Shown: positions 8,545 through 13,397 of the stretch, piece after piece
Layout of the letters: every line of letters begins with the position of its first letter
How positions within the stretch are numbered: position 1 is the stretch's first letter
The notes under the pieces: generated by a model
Told to the model about the DNA's origin: nothing
Databases searched by the model: none
Seen by the model: the letters and a program-made list of their open reading frames with translations, nothing else
Position numbers and translations under genes: made by a program
From: a bacterium
GTDB lineage: Bacteria > KSB1 > UBA2214
DNA length: 13,397 nt
Direction: 5' to 3'
Assembly (NCBI GenBank): GCA_029560815.1
Contig: JAKQKF010000023.1
Location: 1-13,397 of the forward strand

Positions 8545-8584
8545 AAAGGGAGTTCCAGTGCCGGGACTCCCTTTTCTATTTTTT
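8545..8584 (+). terminator. Intrinsic terminator after the UDP-sugar dehydrogenase gene
   Basis: Hairpin with arms AAAGGGAGTTCC (8545-8556) and GGGACTCCCTTT (8563-8574), 12 pairs with one U-G wobble, six-base loop, followed by a T-rich run (8572-8584). This is a classic rho-independent shape. It separates the GC-rich precursor genes from the AT-richer HicA/HicB/SecB-like cassette, and is a natural target for the locus antiterminator. Confidence 0.85.
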
Positions 8585-8613
8585 AGTATTTTATTTAACG
8601 GGCTGATTTTTAA

Positions 8614-8642
8614 TTGATATTATCGGCTTGCAATTTTATACT
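8614..8642 (+). promoter_or_regulatory. Promoter of the hicA-hicB-secB-like cassette
   Basis: TTGATA (8614-8619) and TATACT (8637-8642) each match the sigma70 consensus in five of six positions with an ideal 17-base spacer. It lies just after the upstream terminator and about 28 bases before the toxin start, so the cassette should be transcribed independently. The -10 box is part of a perfect palindrome (next entry). Confidence 0.7.
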
Positions 8643-8654
8643 ATATATAGTATA
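8637..8654. promoter_or_regulatory. Perfect 18-bp palindrome over the -10 box, probable antitoxin operator
   Basis: TATACTATATATAGTATA reads the same on both strands and covers the -10 element of the cassette promoter. HicB-type antitoxins with a ribbon-helix-helix domain commonly repress their own operon through such short palindromes. The antitoxin encoded here has that domain. Binding itself is inferred. Confidence 0.62.
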
Positions 8655-8669
8655 TTAAAGAGATCAATA

Positions 8670-8948
8670 ATGACAAAGATCGATAAGATCCTCGAACGCT
8701 GGCAGCGCGGCCCTGCCGAAGTCGATAAGGATGAAGTCTTGTCTGTTCTTGATCGCTATGGTTTGTGCTATGAACGCAAGCCGGGATCGCACATTGTTGT
8801 ACATCACAATTCTCTTATAGGCAAGCAACCTTTTGGCGCCGCTGGCGAGTTTACCTTGCCTGTTAAAGGGGGCAAACGCGTTAAAGGTTTATATATTAAA
8901 AAATTTGTTTTACCGGCTATTAATATTGTCGTCGAGGCAAAAGAGTGA
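8670..8948 (+). CDS. hicA: HicA-like toxin (probable mRNA interferase)
   Basis: HicA toxins are small double-stranded-RNA-binding-fold proteins that cleave mRNA using one histidine. This 92-residue product has the family layout: an N-terminal helix with DEVLSVLDRYGLCYERK (residues 21-37), then GSH (39-41, H41 the expected catalytic residue), a strand VVHH, and later FTLPVKGGKRVKGLYIKKFV matching the family's VPxH...lk-type ending. It is longer than the common 60-80 residues because of extra sequence between the histidine strand and the TLPV strand. ATG 8670 was chosen because the in-frame TTG at 8628 lies upstream of the -10 box. The SD is weak (AAAGAG). The stop overlaps the next gene's GTG by four bases (GTGA), typical of toxin-antitoxin pairs. 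Base composition is clearly AT-richer than the flanks. Family call is good; activity is untested. Confidence 0.8.
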   Translation: MTKIDKILERWQRGPAEVDKDEVLSVLDRYGLCYERKPGSHIVVHHNSLIGKQPFGAAGEFTLPVKGGKRVKGLYIKKFVLPAINIVVEAKE

Positions 8949-9466
8949 ACAAGCAGAAACTGGATTATTACCTGAATTTGAACTACCCTGTCGAGTATTT
9001 ACGTATTCCTGAGGAAGAGGGGGGAGGTTATTGTGCTTATATCCGACAACTGGGAAAGGCTGCATTCCTCGGCGATGGCGAGACCATAGAGGAAGCAATC
9101 GCGGATTTGCAGGTTGTTAAAGAGTTTTTGTTTCAGGATTATCTAGAAAAAGGCATTGATATTCCTGAGCCCGTGGAAGAGGAAATGAAATCATACAGCG
9201 GCCGTTTTGTGCTGAGAATTCCTGCCGATCTCCATCGGGAGTTGGCCGAACAGGCGGAGCGCACCAATACGACTCTGAACCAATATTGTCTTATGCTGCT
9301 TTCCCAGAGGATGACCCGATTGTCTATGTCGGGAGAGATGGAGCTCTTGTGCCAGCGAATGAAAGATATGGTGTTGTCTATGCAATCCATGCAATACCTG
9401 ATAGAAGGCACAAATTGGAACGTGGTCGCTGAACAGGAAAATATCTATGACATCAAATGCGGCTAA
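8945..9466 (+). CDS. hicB: HicB-like antitoxin with long C-terminal extension
   Basis: Antitoxin expected to bind and block the HicA-like toxin and to repress the operon. The 173-residue product has a partial RNase-H-like HicB domain (about 8-70: YYLNLNYPVEYLRIPEEEGG, then GDGETIEEAIADL) and a ribbon-helix-helix DNA-binding domain (about 86-122: strand GRFVLRIP, then helices ending NQYCLMLLSQRM). A tail of about 50 residues (124-173) follows, with a helical Met/Leu-rich part and then YLIEGTNWNVV and ENIYDI. Ordinary HicB proteins usually end near the DNA-binding domain. In chaperone-dependent antitoxins such an extra hydrophobic tail is the element recognised by the SecB-like partner, which is the next gene here. 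Start is GTG inside the toxin stop. The stop lies 20 bases inside the chaperone gene, so all three genes are coupled. Confidence 0.83.
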   Translation: MNKQKLDYYLNLNYPVEYLRIPEEEGGGYCAYIRQLGKAAFLGDGETIEEAIADLQVVKEFLFQDYLEKGIDIPEPVEEEMKSYSGRFVLRIPADLHRELAEQAERTNTTLNQYCLMLLSQRMTRLSMSGEMELLCQRMKDMVLSMQSMQYLIEGTNWNVVAEQENIYDIKCG

Positions 9467-9881
9467 ATCAGCCCTCAAGGGACCGAGTCCCGAAGAGTAT
9501 CGACGTTTTATACAGGGGATCGATTTGCGCAGCATTCAACTTGTCGAAATGGCTGCAAAGTCTAATTCGGCTGAATTCAATGGTGGTTTAAAGATAAGTA
9601 TTCAAAGTGAATCAGACTTTTCTCCGGACGAATCTGGATTCCGGATCCGACACTCCTGTGAACTTGTCGGCAGGAATTCTCAACGCAAAATCGCTATTAA
9701 AATATCGGCTGTTTATCTCATCTATTTTTCCAGCCATCGTGATATGACTCCGGAATATTTTGCTGTTTATAAAGAAGCCAGTTTGCCGATAAATATCTGG
9801 CCCTTCTTTCGTGAATTGGTACATGCCACTACCTCGCGGATGAATATCCCGCCACTGACTTTGCCTCTGGTTAAACGCTGA
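9447..9881 (+). CDS. SecB-like chaperone, third gene of a toxin-antitoxin-chaperone module
   Basis: Small cytosolic chaperone of the SecB fold, predicted to bind the exposed tail of the antitoxin and so keep the toxin neutralised. The 144-residue product has strand-rich central segments ([41 protein letters not shown]) and a C-terminal helix plus end typical of the family: [17 protein letters not shown] (115-131) then [11 protein letters not shown]. This corresponds to the YPYARELVSD...FPPLxLxP region of SecB. It starts 20 bases before the antitoxin stop. It is followed after 43 bases by gmd with no visible terminator between. It is AT-rich (22 of 60 G+C in 9541-9600 by hand count, against 34 of 60 in 10381-10440 of gmd), suggesting the cassette arrived by transfer. 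A stand-alone export SecB is less likely given the overlap with the antitoxin. Confidence 0.78.
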   Translation: MTSNAAKSALKGPSPEEYRRFIQGIDLRSIQLVEMAAKSNSAEFNGGLKISIQSESDFSPDESGFRIRHSCELVGRNSQRKIAIKISAVYLIYFSSHRDMTPEYFAVYKEASLPINIWPFFRELVHATTSRMNIPPLTLPLVKR

Positions 9882-9924
9882 TCGTCAAACGAGATTCAAT
9901 CATCTTGAGCGTCGAAGGGTACTT

Positions 9925-10965
9925 ATGAAAAAAGCCCTCATCACCGGCATCACCGGACAGGATGGCTCCTACCTCGCCGAGCTGCTGCTCGAAAAAGGCT
10001 ACGAGGTCTACGGCATCATCCGCCGCTCCAGCTCCTTCAACACCGGCCGCATCGACCATCTCTTCAACGACAAGGCGCTCCACGACAAGCGCTTCTTCCT
10101 TTCCTATGGCGATCTGACCGACTCGAGCAACCTCAACCGGCTGCTGGAAAAGATCCATCCCGACGAGATCTATAATCTGGCGGCCCAGAGCCACGTCAAG
10201 GTCTCTTTCGAGCTGCCCGAATACACCGCCGAGACCGATGCCATGGGCACCCTGCGCTTCATCGATGCCATCAAGGAGACCGGCCTCGCCACCCGCTTCT
10301 ACCAGGCCTCGACCAGCGAGCTCTACGGCAAGGTGCAGGCGATCCCGCAGAACGAGACCACGCCCTTTTACCCGCGCTCGCCCTACGGCGTGGCCAAGCT
10401 CTACGCTTACTGGATTATCGTCAACTATCGCGAGGCCTACAACATCTTCGCCTGCAACGGCATCCTCTTCAACCACGAGTCGCCCCGCCGCGGCGAGACC
10501 TTCGTCACCCGCAAGATCACCCGCGCGGTGGCGCGCATCGCCCACAACCTCGAGGAGGCCGTCTACCTCGGCAACCTCGACGCGCAGCGCGACTGGGGTT
10601 ACGCCCCCGAGTATGTCGAGGGCATGTGGCGGATGCTGCAGCAGCCCGAACCCGGGGATTACGTCCTCGCGACCGGGGTGATGCACACCGTGCGCGAATT
10701 CGCCGATCTCTCCTTCCGCGAGATCGGCGTGGAGCTGGACTGGACCGGGACGGGGCGGGAGGAAAAGGGCGTCGATCCCAAAACCGGGGTGGTGCGCGTA
10801 GCCGTGGATCCCAACTATTTCCGCCCGACTGAGGTCGATCTGCTGGTCGGGGATGCGAGCAAGGCGCGGAATGTTCTGGGCTGGGCGCCGAAGACGACTC
10901 TGCCCGAGCTGGTGCATCTCATGGTTCAGGCCGATCTGGAAAAGGTGAAACGCAGGGGATACTGA
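9925..10965 (+). CDS. gmd: GDP-mannose 4,6-dehydratase
   Basis: Converts GDP-D-mannose to GDP-4-keto-6-deoxy-D-mannose, first step toward GDP-L-fucose and related 6-deoxy sugars, using bound NADP. The 346-residue product has TGITGQDG (residues 7-14), STSELYG (129-135) and YGVAK (154-158). T130, E132 and Y154 line up with the catalytic T133, E135 and Y157 of the E. coli enzyme with a constant offset of three. [14 protein letters not shown] and [18 protein letters not shown] are hallmark GMD segments. Length is slightly short of the usual 350-375. ATG has GAAGGG at 9914-9919. It follows the TAC-like cassette and is immediately followed by GDP-L-fucose synthase. Confidence 0.96.
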   Translation: MKKALITGITGQDGSYLAELLLEKGYEVYGIIRRSSSFNTGRIDHLFNDKALHDKRFFLSYGDLTDSSNLNRLLEKIHPDEIYNLAAQSHVKVSFELPEYTAETDAMGTLRFIDAIKETGLATRFYQASTSELYGKVQAIPQNETTPFYPRSPYGVAKLYAYWIIVNYREAYNIFACNGILFNHESPRRGETFVTRKITRAVARIAHNLEEAVYLGNLDAQRDWGYAPEYVEGMWRMLQQPEPGDYVLATGVMHTVREFADLSFREIGVELDWTGTGREEKGVDPKTGVVRVAVDPNYFRPTEVDLLVGDASKARNVLGWAPKTTLPELVHLMVQADLEKVKRRGY

Positions 10966-10976
10966 GCGGGAGCGCC

Positions 10977-11909
10977 ATGGAAAAGAAAAGCAAGATTTAC
11001 ATCGCTGGCCACAACGGCATGGTGGGATCGGCCCTGATGCGCAATCTGCAGGGGAAGGGTTTTCGCAACCTGCTCGTGCGCCCGCTGGAGGCGCTCGATC
11101 TCCTCGACCAGGCGGCGGTCTTCCGCTTCATGGCGTCAGAGCGGCCCGAGTATGTCATCATCGCCGCCGCCAAAGTGGGCGGGATCCTCGCCAACGACAC
11201 CTTCCGCGGCCAGTTCATATATGAGAACCTGCAGATCCAGGCCAATCTCATCCACGCCGCCCATCAGCAGGGCGTCAAAAAGCTGCTCTTTCTCGGCAGC
11301 TCCTGCATCTACCCCAAGCTGGCGCCCCAGCCCATCCGCGAGGAGTATCTCCTGACCGGACTGCTGGAGAGCACCAACGAGCCCTACGCCATCGCCAAGA
11401 TCGCCGGCATCAAGATGTGCGAAGCCTACCGCGCGCAGTACGGCTGCAATTTCTTCTCGGTCATGCCGACCAACCTCTACGGTCCCAACGACAATTTCGA
11501 TCTGCAGACCTCGCATGTGCTGCCCGCTCTCATCCGCCGCTTCCACGAAGCCAAAACCGGCAATCAGCCCCATGTGACCATCTGGGGCACCGGTTCGCCG
11601 CGCCGGGAGTTTCTCCACGTCGACGATCTCGCCGACGCCTGCGTTTTTCTCATGAACAAATACGATCGCGACGAGATCCTCAACATCGGCGTCGGGGAGG
11701 ACCTCACCATCCGCGAGCTGGCGGAGCTGATCAAAACGGTCACCGGCTATGCGGGCGGGATCCAGTTCGACAAGAGCAAGCCGGACGGCACCCCGCGCAA
11801 ACTCCTCGATGTCAGCCGGCTGCGCGCGACCGGCTGGCGGCCCCGGATCGGCCTGGAGGAGGGGATTCGCCGGACCTATGCCTGGTTTCTGGAAAACAAG
11901 GTAAAATAA
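10977..11909 (+). CDS. fcl: GDP-L-fucose synthase (GDP-4-keto-6-deoxymannose 3,5-epimerase-4-reductase)
   Basis: Epimerises C3 and C5 of the Gmd product and reduces C4 with NADPH to give GDP-L-fucose. The 310-residue product has GHNGMVG (11-17), GSSCIYP (107-113), YAIAK (Y137, K141) and SHVLPAL. S108, C110, Y137, K141 and H180 match the E. coli residues S107, C109, Y136, K140 and H179 with an offset of one, so the enzyme appears intact. It starts 11 bases after gmd with GGGAG at 10968-10972. Its TAA overlaps the next start by one base (TAATG). Together with gmd it commits GDP-mannose to L-fucose for the surface polymer. Confidence 0.96.
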   Translation: MEKKSKIYIAGHNGMVGSALMRNLQGKGFRNLLVRPLEALDLLDQAAVFRFMASERPEYVIIAAAKVGGILANDTFRGQFIYENLQIQANLIHAAHQQGVKKLLFLGSSCIYPKLAPQPIREEYLLTGLLESTNEPYAIAKIAGIKMCEAYRAQYGCNFFSVMPTNLYGPNDNFDLQTSHVLPALIRRFHEAKTGNQPHVTIWGTGSPRREFLHVDDLADACVFLMNKYDRDEILNIGVGEDLTIRELAELIKTVTGYAGGIQFDKSKPDGTPRKLLDVSRLRATGWRPRIGLEEGIRRTYAWFLENKVK

Positions 11910-12763
11910 TGAGCCGGATAATTTTGATTATTATCGCAGCGTTGATTCTTCTGATACTACTCGCTCTCGTCTGGGGCCGCTGGAGCTTCTACCGCATCGT
12001 GGACAGCGAGCTGGCCGCTTTTCTGCCCTCGACTCTGCCGGAAGGGGAGATGGTGACCTCCGGGACGATCGCCTCGCTGCCGGAGCCGGTGCAGCGCTGG
12101 CTCATCCGCAGCGGCGTCGTTGGCCGGGAGGCCATTCAGCTCGTTCATCTGCGCCAGCGCGGCGAGATGCTCAACAAACCGGGCGGACCCTGGCTGCCGG
12201 TGGTCTCGGATCAGTACTTCCGCACTGCGGAGCCGGGATTCATCTGGGTCGCCGATGTCAAGATGATGCCGCTTTTGCACCTCGCCGGCCGGGACATGTA
12301 CCAGGACGGCAAGGGGAGGATGGTGATCAAGCTCCTCTCCGTGTTGCCGGTGGTCAATGCCAGCGGTGCCGAGACCGACCAGGGGACCATGCTGCGCTGG
12401 CTGGCCGAGACCGTCTGGTTCCCCTCGGCGGCGCTGAGCCCGTACATCACCTGGGAGGCGGTCGATTCCCTCTCGGCTAAAGCGGTCATGAGTTACGGCG
12501 GTGTCACCGCCTCCGGCATATTCACTTTCACTCCGGAGGGGGATTTCAGCAGCTTTATCGCCGACCGCTATTACTACCGCAAGGAGGGATCGACCCTCGA
12601 GCCCTGGCTGGTCCGTGTGGAGGAGGGAGGTCATGGTGAGTTGGCGGGCATCCGCATGCCGCTGCGCTGCACAGTCACCTGGCGGCTGAAGGAGGGGGAT
12701 TTCACCTGGTACAGGCTCACGATCGAAGGGGCGGAATACGACCGGGAGGTGCGGCTGCGCTGA
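11909..12763 (+). CDS. Membrane-anchored protein of a DUF6544-like family, function unknown
   Basis: A 284-residue protein. Residues 3-22 form a strongly hydrophobic N-terminal membrane anchor with no clear cleavage site. The rest is probably outside the cytoplasm and has recognisable family blocks: LPEPVQRWL (57-65), PGFIW (109-113), GRDMYQDGKGRM, LAETVWFPSAAL (165-176), and late strands FTFTPEGDFSSF and IADRYY. From memory these blocks belong to a family of uncharacterised proteins now called DUF6544; I cannot confirm the number here. The start ATG shares one base with the fcl stop, so it is probably translated with it, yet no known step of fucose synthesis needs such a protein. It could be a late passenger of the operon or act on the envelope. 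The larger open frame reaching back to 11417 overlaps fcl and is not credible. Confidence 0.75.
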   Translation: MSRIILIIIAALILLILLALVWGRWSFYRIVDSELAAFLPSTLPEGEMVTSGTIASLPEPVQRWLIRSGVVGREAIQLVHLRQRGEMLNKPGGPWLPVVSDQYFRTAEPGFIWVADVKMMPLLHLAGRDMYQDGKGRMVIKLLSVLPVVNASGAETDQGTMLRWLAETVWFPSAALSPYITWEAVDSLSAKAVMSYGGVTASGIFTFTPEGDFSSFIADRYYYRKEGSTLEPWLVRVEEGGHGELAGIRMPLRCTVTWRLKEGDFTWYRLTIEGAEYDREVRLR

Positions 12764-12786
12764 TCGCCGGCCTCCGCCCGGCCATT

Positions 12787-12891
12787 CTCGTTCCCACCCA
12801 ATCTGCTGGTCTGGTCCCCACGCAGCCTACCAGTCTGGTCCCCACCCACAACCTCTGGCTCCTACCTGCGCGGCCATTTTCTGGTTCCCAC
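12787..12891. repeat. Five degenerate copies of an 11-base word at about 24-base period
   Basis: Copies of CTSGTYCCCAC start at 12787 (CTCGTTCCCAC), 12811 and 12835 (both CTGGTCCCCAC), 12855 (CTGGCTCCTAC, degenerate) and 12881 (CTGGTTCCCAC), giving steps of 24, 24, 20 and 26 bases. The first and last copies share a longer context (CGGCCATT before, CCA after). It begins some 20 bases after the DUF6544-like stop. The words resemble the GTTCCCAC-type intergenic repeats seen scattered in many genomes. Spacers are not repeat-free unique sequences of CRISPR length. Confidence 0.65.
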
Positions 12892-13031
12892 CCAGTGCAG
12901 CCATGACTACTTTGGTTAGTCCATTAGCTCCCGATCCCTCTGACATTGCCCGGGCTGATTAAAACCATTGCATTTTAGTGAGAATATGCCGATATTTCAC
13001 CAATCCACTGGAAAAGGCATGACATCGCGGA

Positions 13032-13058
13032 GGCCCATGCCACGGCATGGGCCTTTTT
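13032..13058 (+). terminator. Intrinsic terminator downstream of the GDP-fucose operon
   Basis: Perfect inverted repeat GGCCCATGCC (13032-13041) / GGCATGGGCC (13044-13053) around a two-base centre, followed by TTTTT (13054-13058). The T run exists only on the + strand side, so it should stop + strand transcripts, either the gmd-fcl-DUF6544 message or a short local RNA. Confidence 0.8.
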
Positions 13059-13099
13059 ACCAGAAATTGCAGCTGAAACGACATAATCCGCCACGCATC

Positions 13100-13207
13100 A
13101 TGAGATCGCGCCCCGTTAATATTGGCCTGTTGCTGCTGATAGTGGTGACAGGCGTTTTTGTTTTATGGGCTTATGACAAAGCAGATACAAGCATGGAATT
13201 AGGTTAA
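13100..13207 (+). CDS. Doubtful 35-residue single-pass membrane peptide
   Basis: ATG at 13100 opens a 35-residue frame with a basic start (MRSRPVN), a hydrophobic run IGLLLLIVVTGVFVLWA and a polar end DKADTSMELG. This has the shape of a small membrane peptide, but there is no clear ribosome binding site and no homologue I recognise. It lies between the terminator and the next gene, so it would need its own promoter. Chance occurrence is quite possible. Confidence 0.2.
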   Translation: MRSRPVNIGLLLLIVVTGVFVLWAYDKADTSMELG

Positions 13208-13227
13208 CTCCAGTTGATTTTTTGTAA

Positions 13228-13397
13228 ATGAGAGATGATTTGTTTGCCAAGATTAAATACTTGCATCAGCACGAAGGCTTCCGCAGATCGCCGCTTCGGG
13301 TCATGGTACGTTTGGTGATCTGGAGGTTGCTTTGTTTGGTGAAAAAGCCTGTGACTGTAAAGATTCCCGGATTTGATGTTAAAGTTTATTTGCCATC
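13228..13397 (+). CDS. Probable FkbM-family methyltransferase, N-terminal part (3' truncated by window edge)
   Basis: The frame from ATG 13228 stays open to the window end (56 codons). It reads MRDDLFAKIKYL, then HEGFRRSPLRVMVRLVIW and later KKPVTVKIPGFDVKVYLP. This opening (a short helix, RxPLRVLxRLxxW, then a PVTVxxPGxxxxVYLP-like strand pair) is what I associate with FkbM-type SAM-dependent methyltransferases, which often modify sugars in polysaccharide loci. The diagnostic SAM-binding part lies beyond the window, so the call is tentative. No clear SD precedes the ATG. The region is AT-richer than the operons before it. It may belong to the downstream, more variable part of the polysaccharide locus. 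Confidence 0.5.
   Translation, partial: MRDDLFAKIKYLHQHEGFRRSPLRVMVRLVIWRLLCLVKKPVTVKIPGFDVKVYLP

Larger units (their letters stand above)
12764..13227. other. Intergenic stretch without a convincing gene
   Basis: About 464 bases. The first part is a degenerate direct-repeat array (12787-12891), the middle is AT-rich with weak promoter-like words, and a terminator hairpin lies at 13032-13058. A short open frame with a hydrophobic segment follows at 13100-13207. I see no longer gene on either strand. Confidence 0.6.

Noticed and set aside
7044..8546. Minus-strand open frame (500 codons) opposite the dehydrogenase gene
   Set aside because: Low-complexity shadow translation; the + strand has the catalytic motifs of a complete enzyme.
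11417..11908. Upstream extension of the DUF6544-like frame inside fcl
   Set aside because: The extra 164 codons are an alternative reading of fcl; the ATG at 11909 gives a proper membrane anchor and coupled start.
12631..12849. Minus-strand frame with GDQTGRL-type repeats
   Set aside because: It simply translates the 24-base DNA repeat and then the complement of the DUF6544-like gene; no start signal.
12787..12891. CRISPR array
   Set aside because: Repeat word is only 11 bases and degenerate, spacing is about 24 bases, and no cas gene is present.

Overview
The window (13,397 bases) comes from a diderm (Gram-negative type) bacterium with a fairly GC-rich genome. A lolA gene (outer-membrane lipoprotein carrier), a periplasmic SLBB protein and a bacterial tyrosine kinase of the Wzz/Wzc type all imply an outer membrane and export of a surface polysaccharide. 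Nothing fixes the phylum. The ftsK-lolA order occurs in several diderm lineages, and the specialised NusG paralogue resembles UpxY/RfaH-type factors, so an uncultured FCB-group or delta-proteobacterium-like host is only a guess. All convincing genes lie on the + strand.

Layout. (1) 1-1695: 3' part of ftsK, cut by the window edge. (2) 1768-5293: lolA, a small SLBB protein overlapping lolA by one base, and a BY-kinase/chain-length co-polymerase. (3) 5383-5898: a NusG/RfaH-like antiterminator, followed by a leader of about 319 bases without a gene. (4) 6218-8531: a WbpP/TviC-like UDP-GlcNAc(A) 4-epimerase and a WbpA/TviB-like UDP-GlcNAc 6-dehydrogenase, closed by a strong intrinsic terminator. 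(5) 8614-9881: an AT-richer island with its own promoter and palindromic operator, encoding a HicA-like toxin, a HicB-like antitoxin with a long C-terminal tail, and a small SecB-like chaperone. This looks like a three-gene toxin-antitoxin-chaperone (TAC) module. (6) 9925-12763: gmd and fcl (GDP-mannose to GDP-L-fucose), then a translationally coupled membrane-anchored protein of a DUF6544-like family. (7) 12764-13227: no convincing gene. It holds a five-copy degenerate repeat with roughly 24-base period, an intrinsic terminator and a doubtful 35-residue membrane peptide. (8) 13228-end: the start of a probable FkbM-family methyltransferase, cut by the window edge.

How the genes fit together. 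Apart from ftsK and lolA, the window reads as the front end of an exopolysaccharide/capsule/O-antigen locus. It has an export and chain-length control pair (SLBB protein plus BY-kinase), a dedicated elongation factor expected to act on the long operon, and precursor genes predicted to supply UDP-GalNAcA (or UDP-GlcNAcA) and GDP-L-fucose. No glycosyltransferase, flippase or polymerase is visible; they probably lie downstream. The most interesting element is the HicA-HicB-SecB-like cassette sitting between two precursor-gene pairs. No terminator is visible between it and gmd, so the GDP-fucose genes may depend partly on the cassette's autoregulated promoter.
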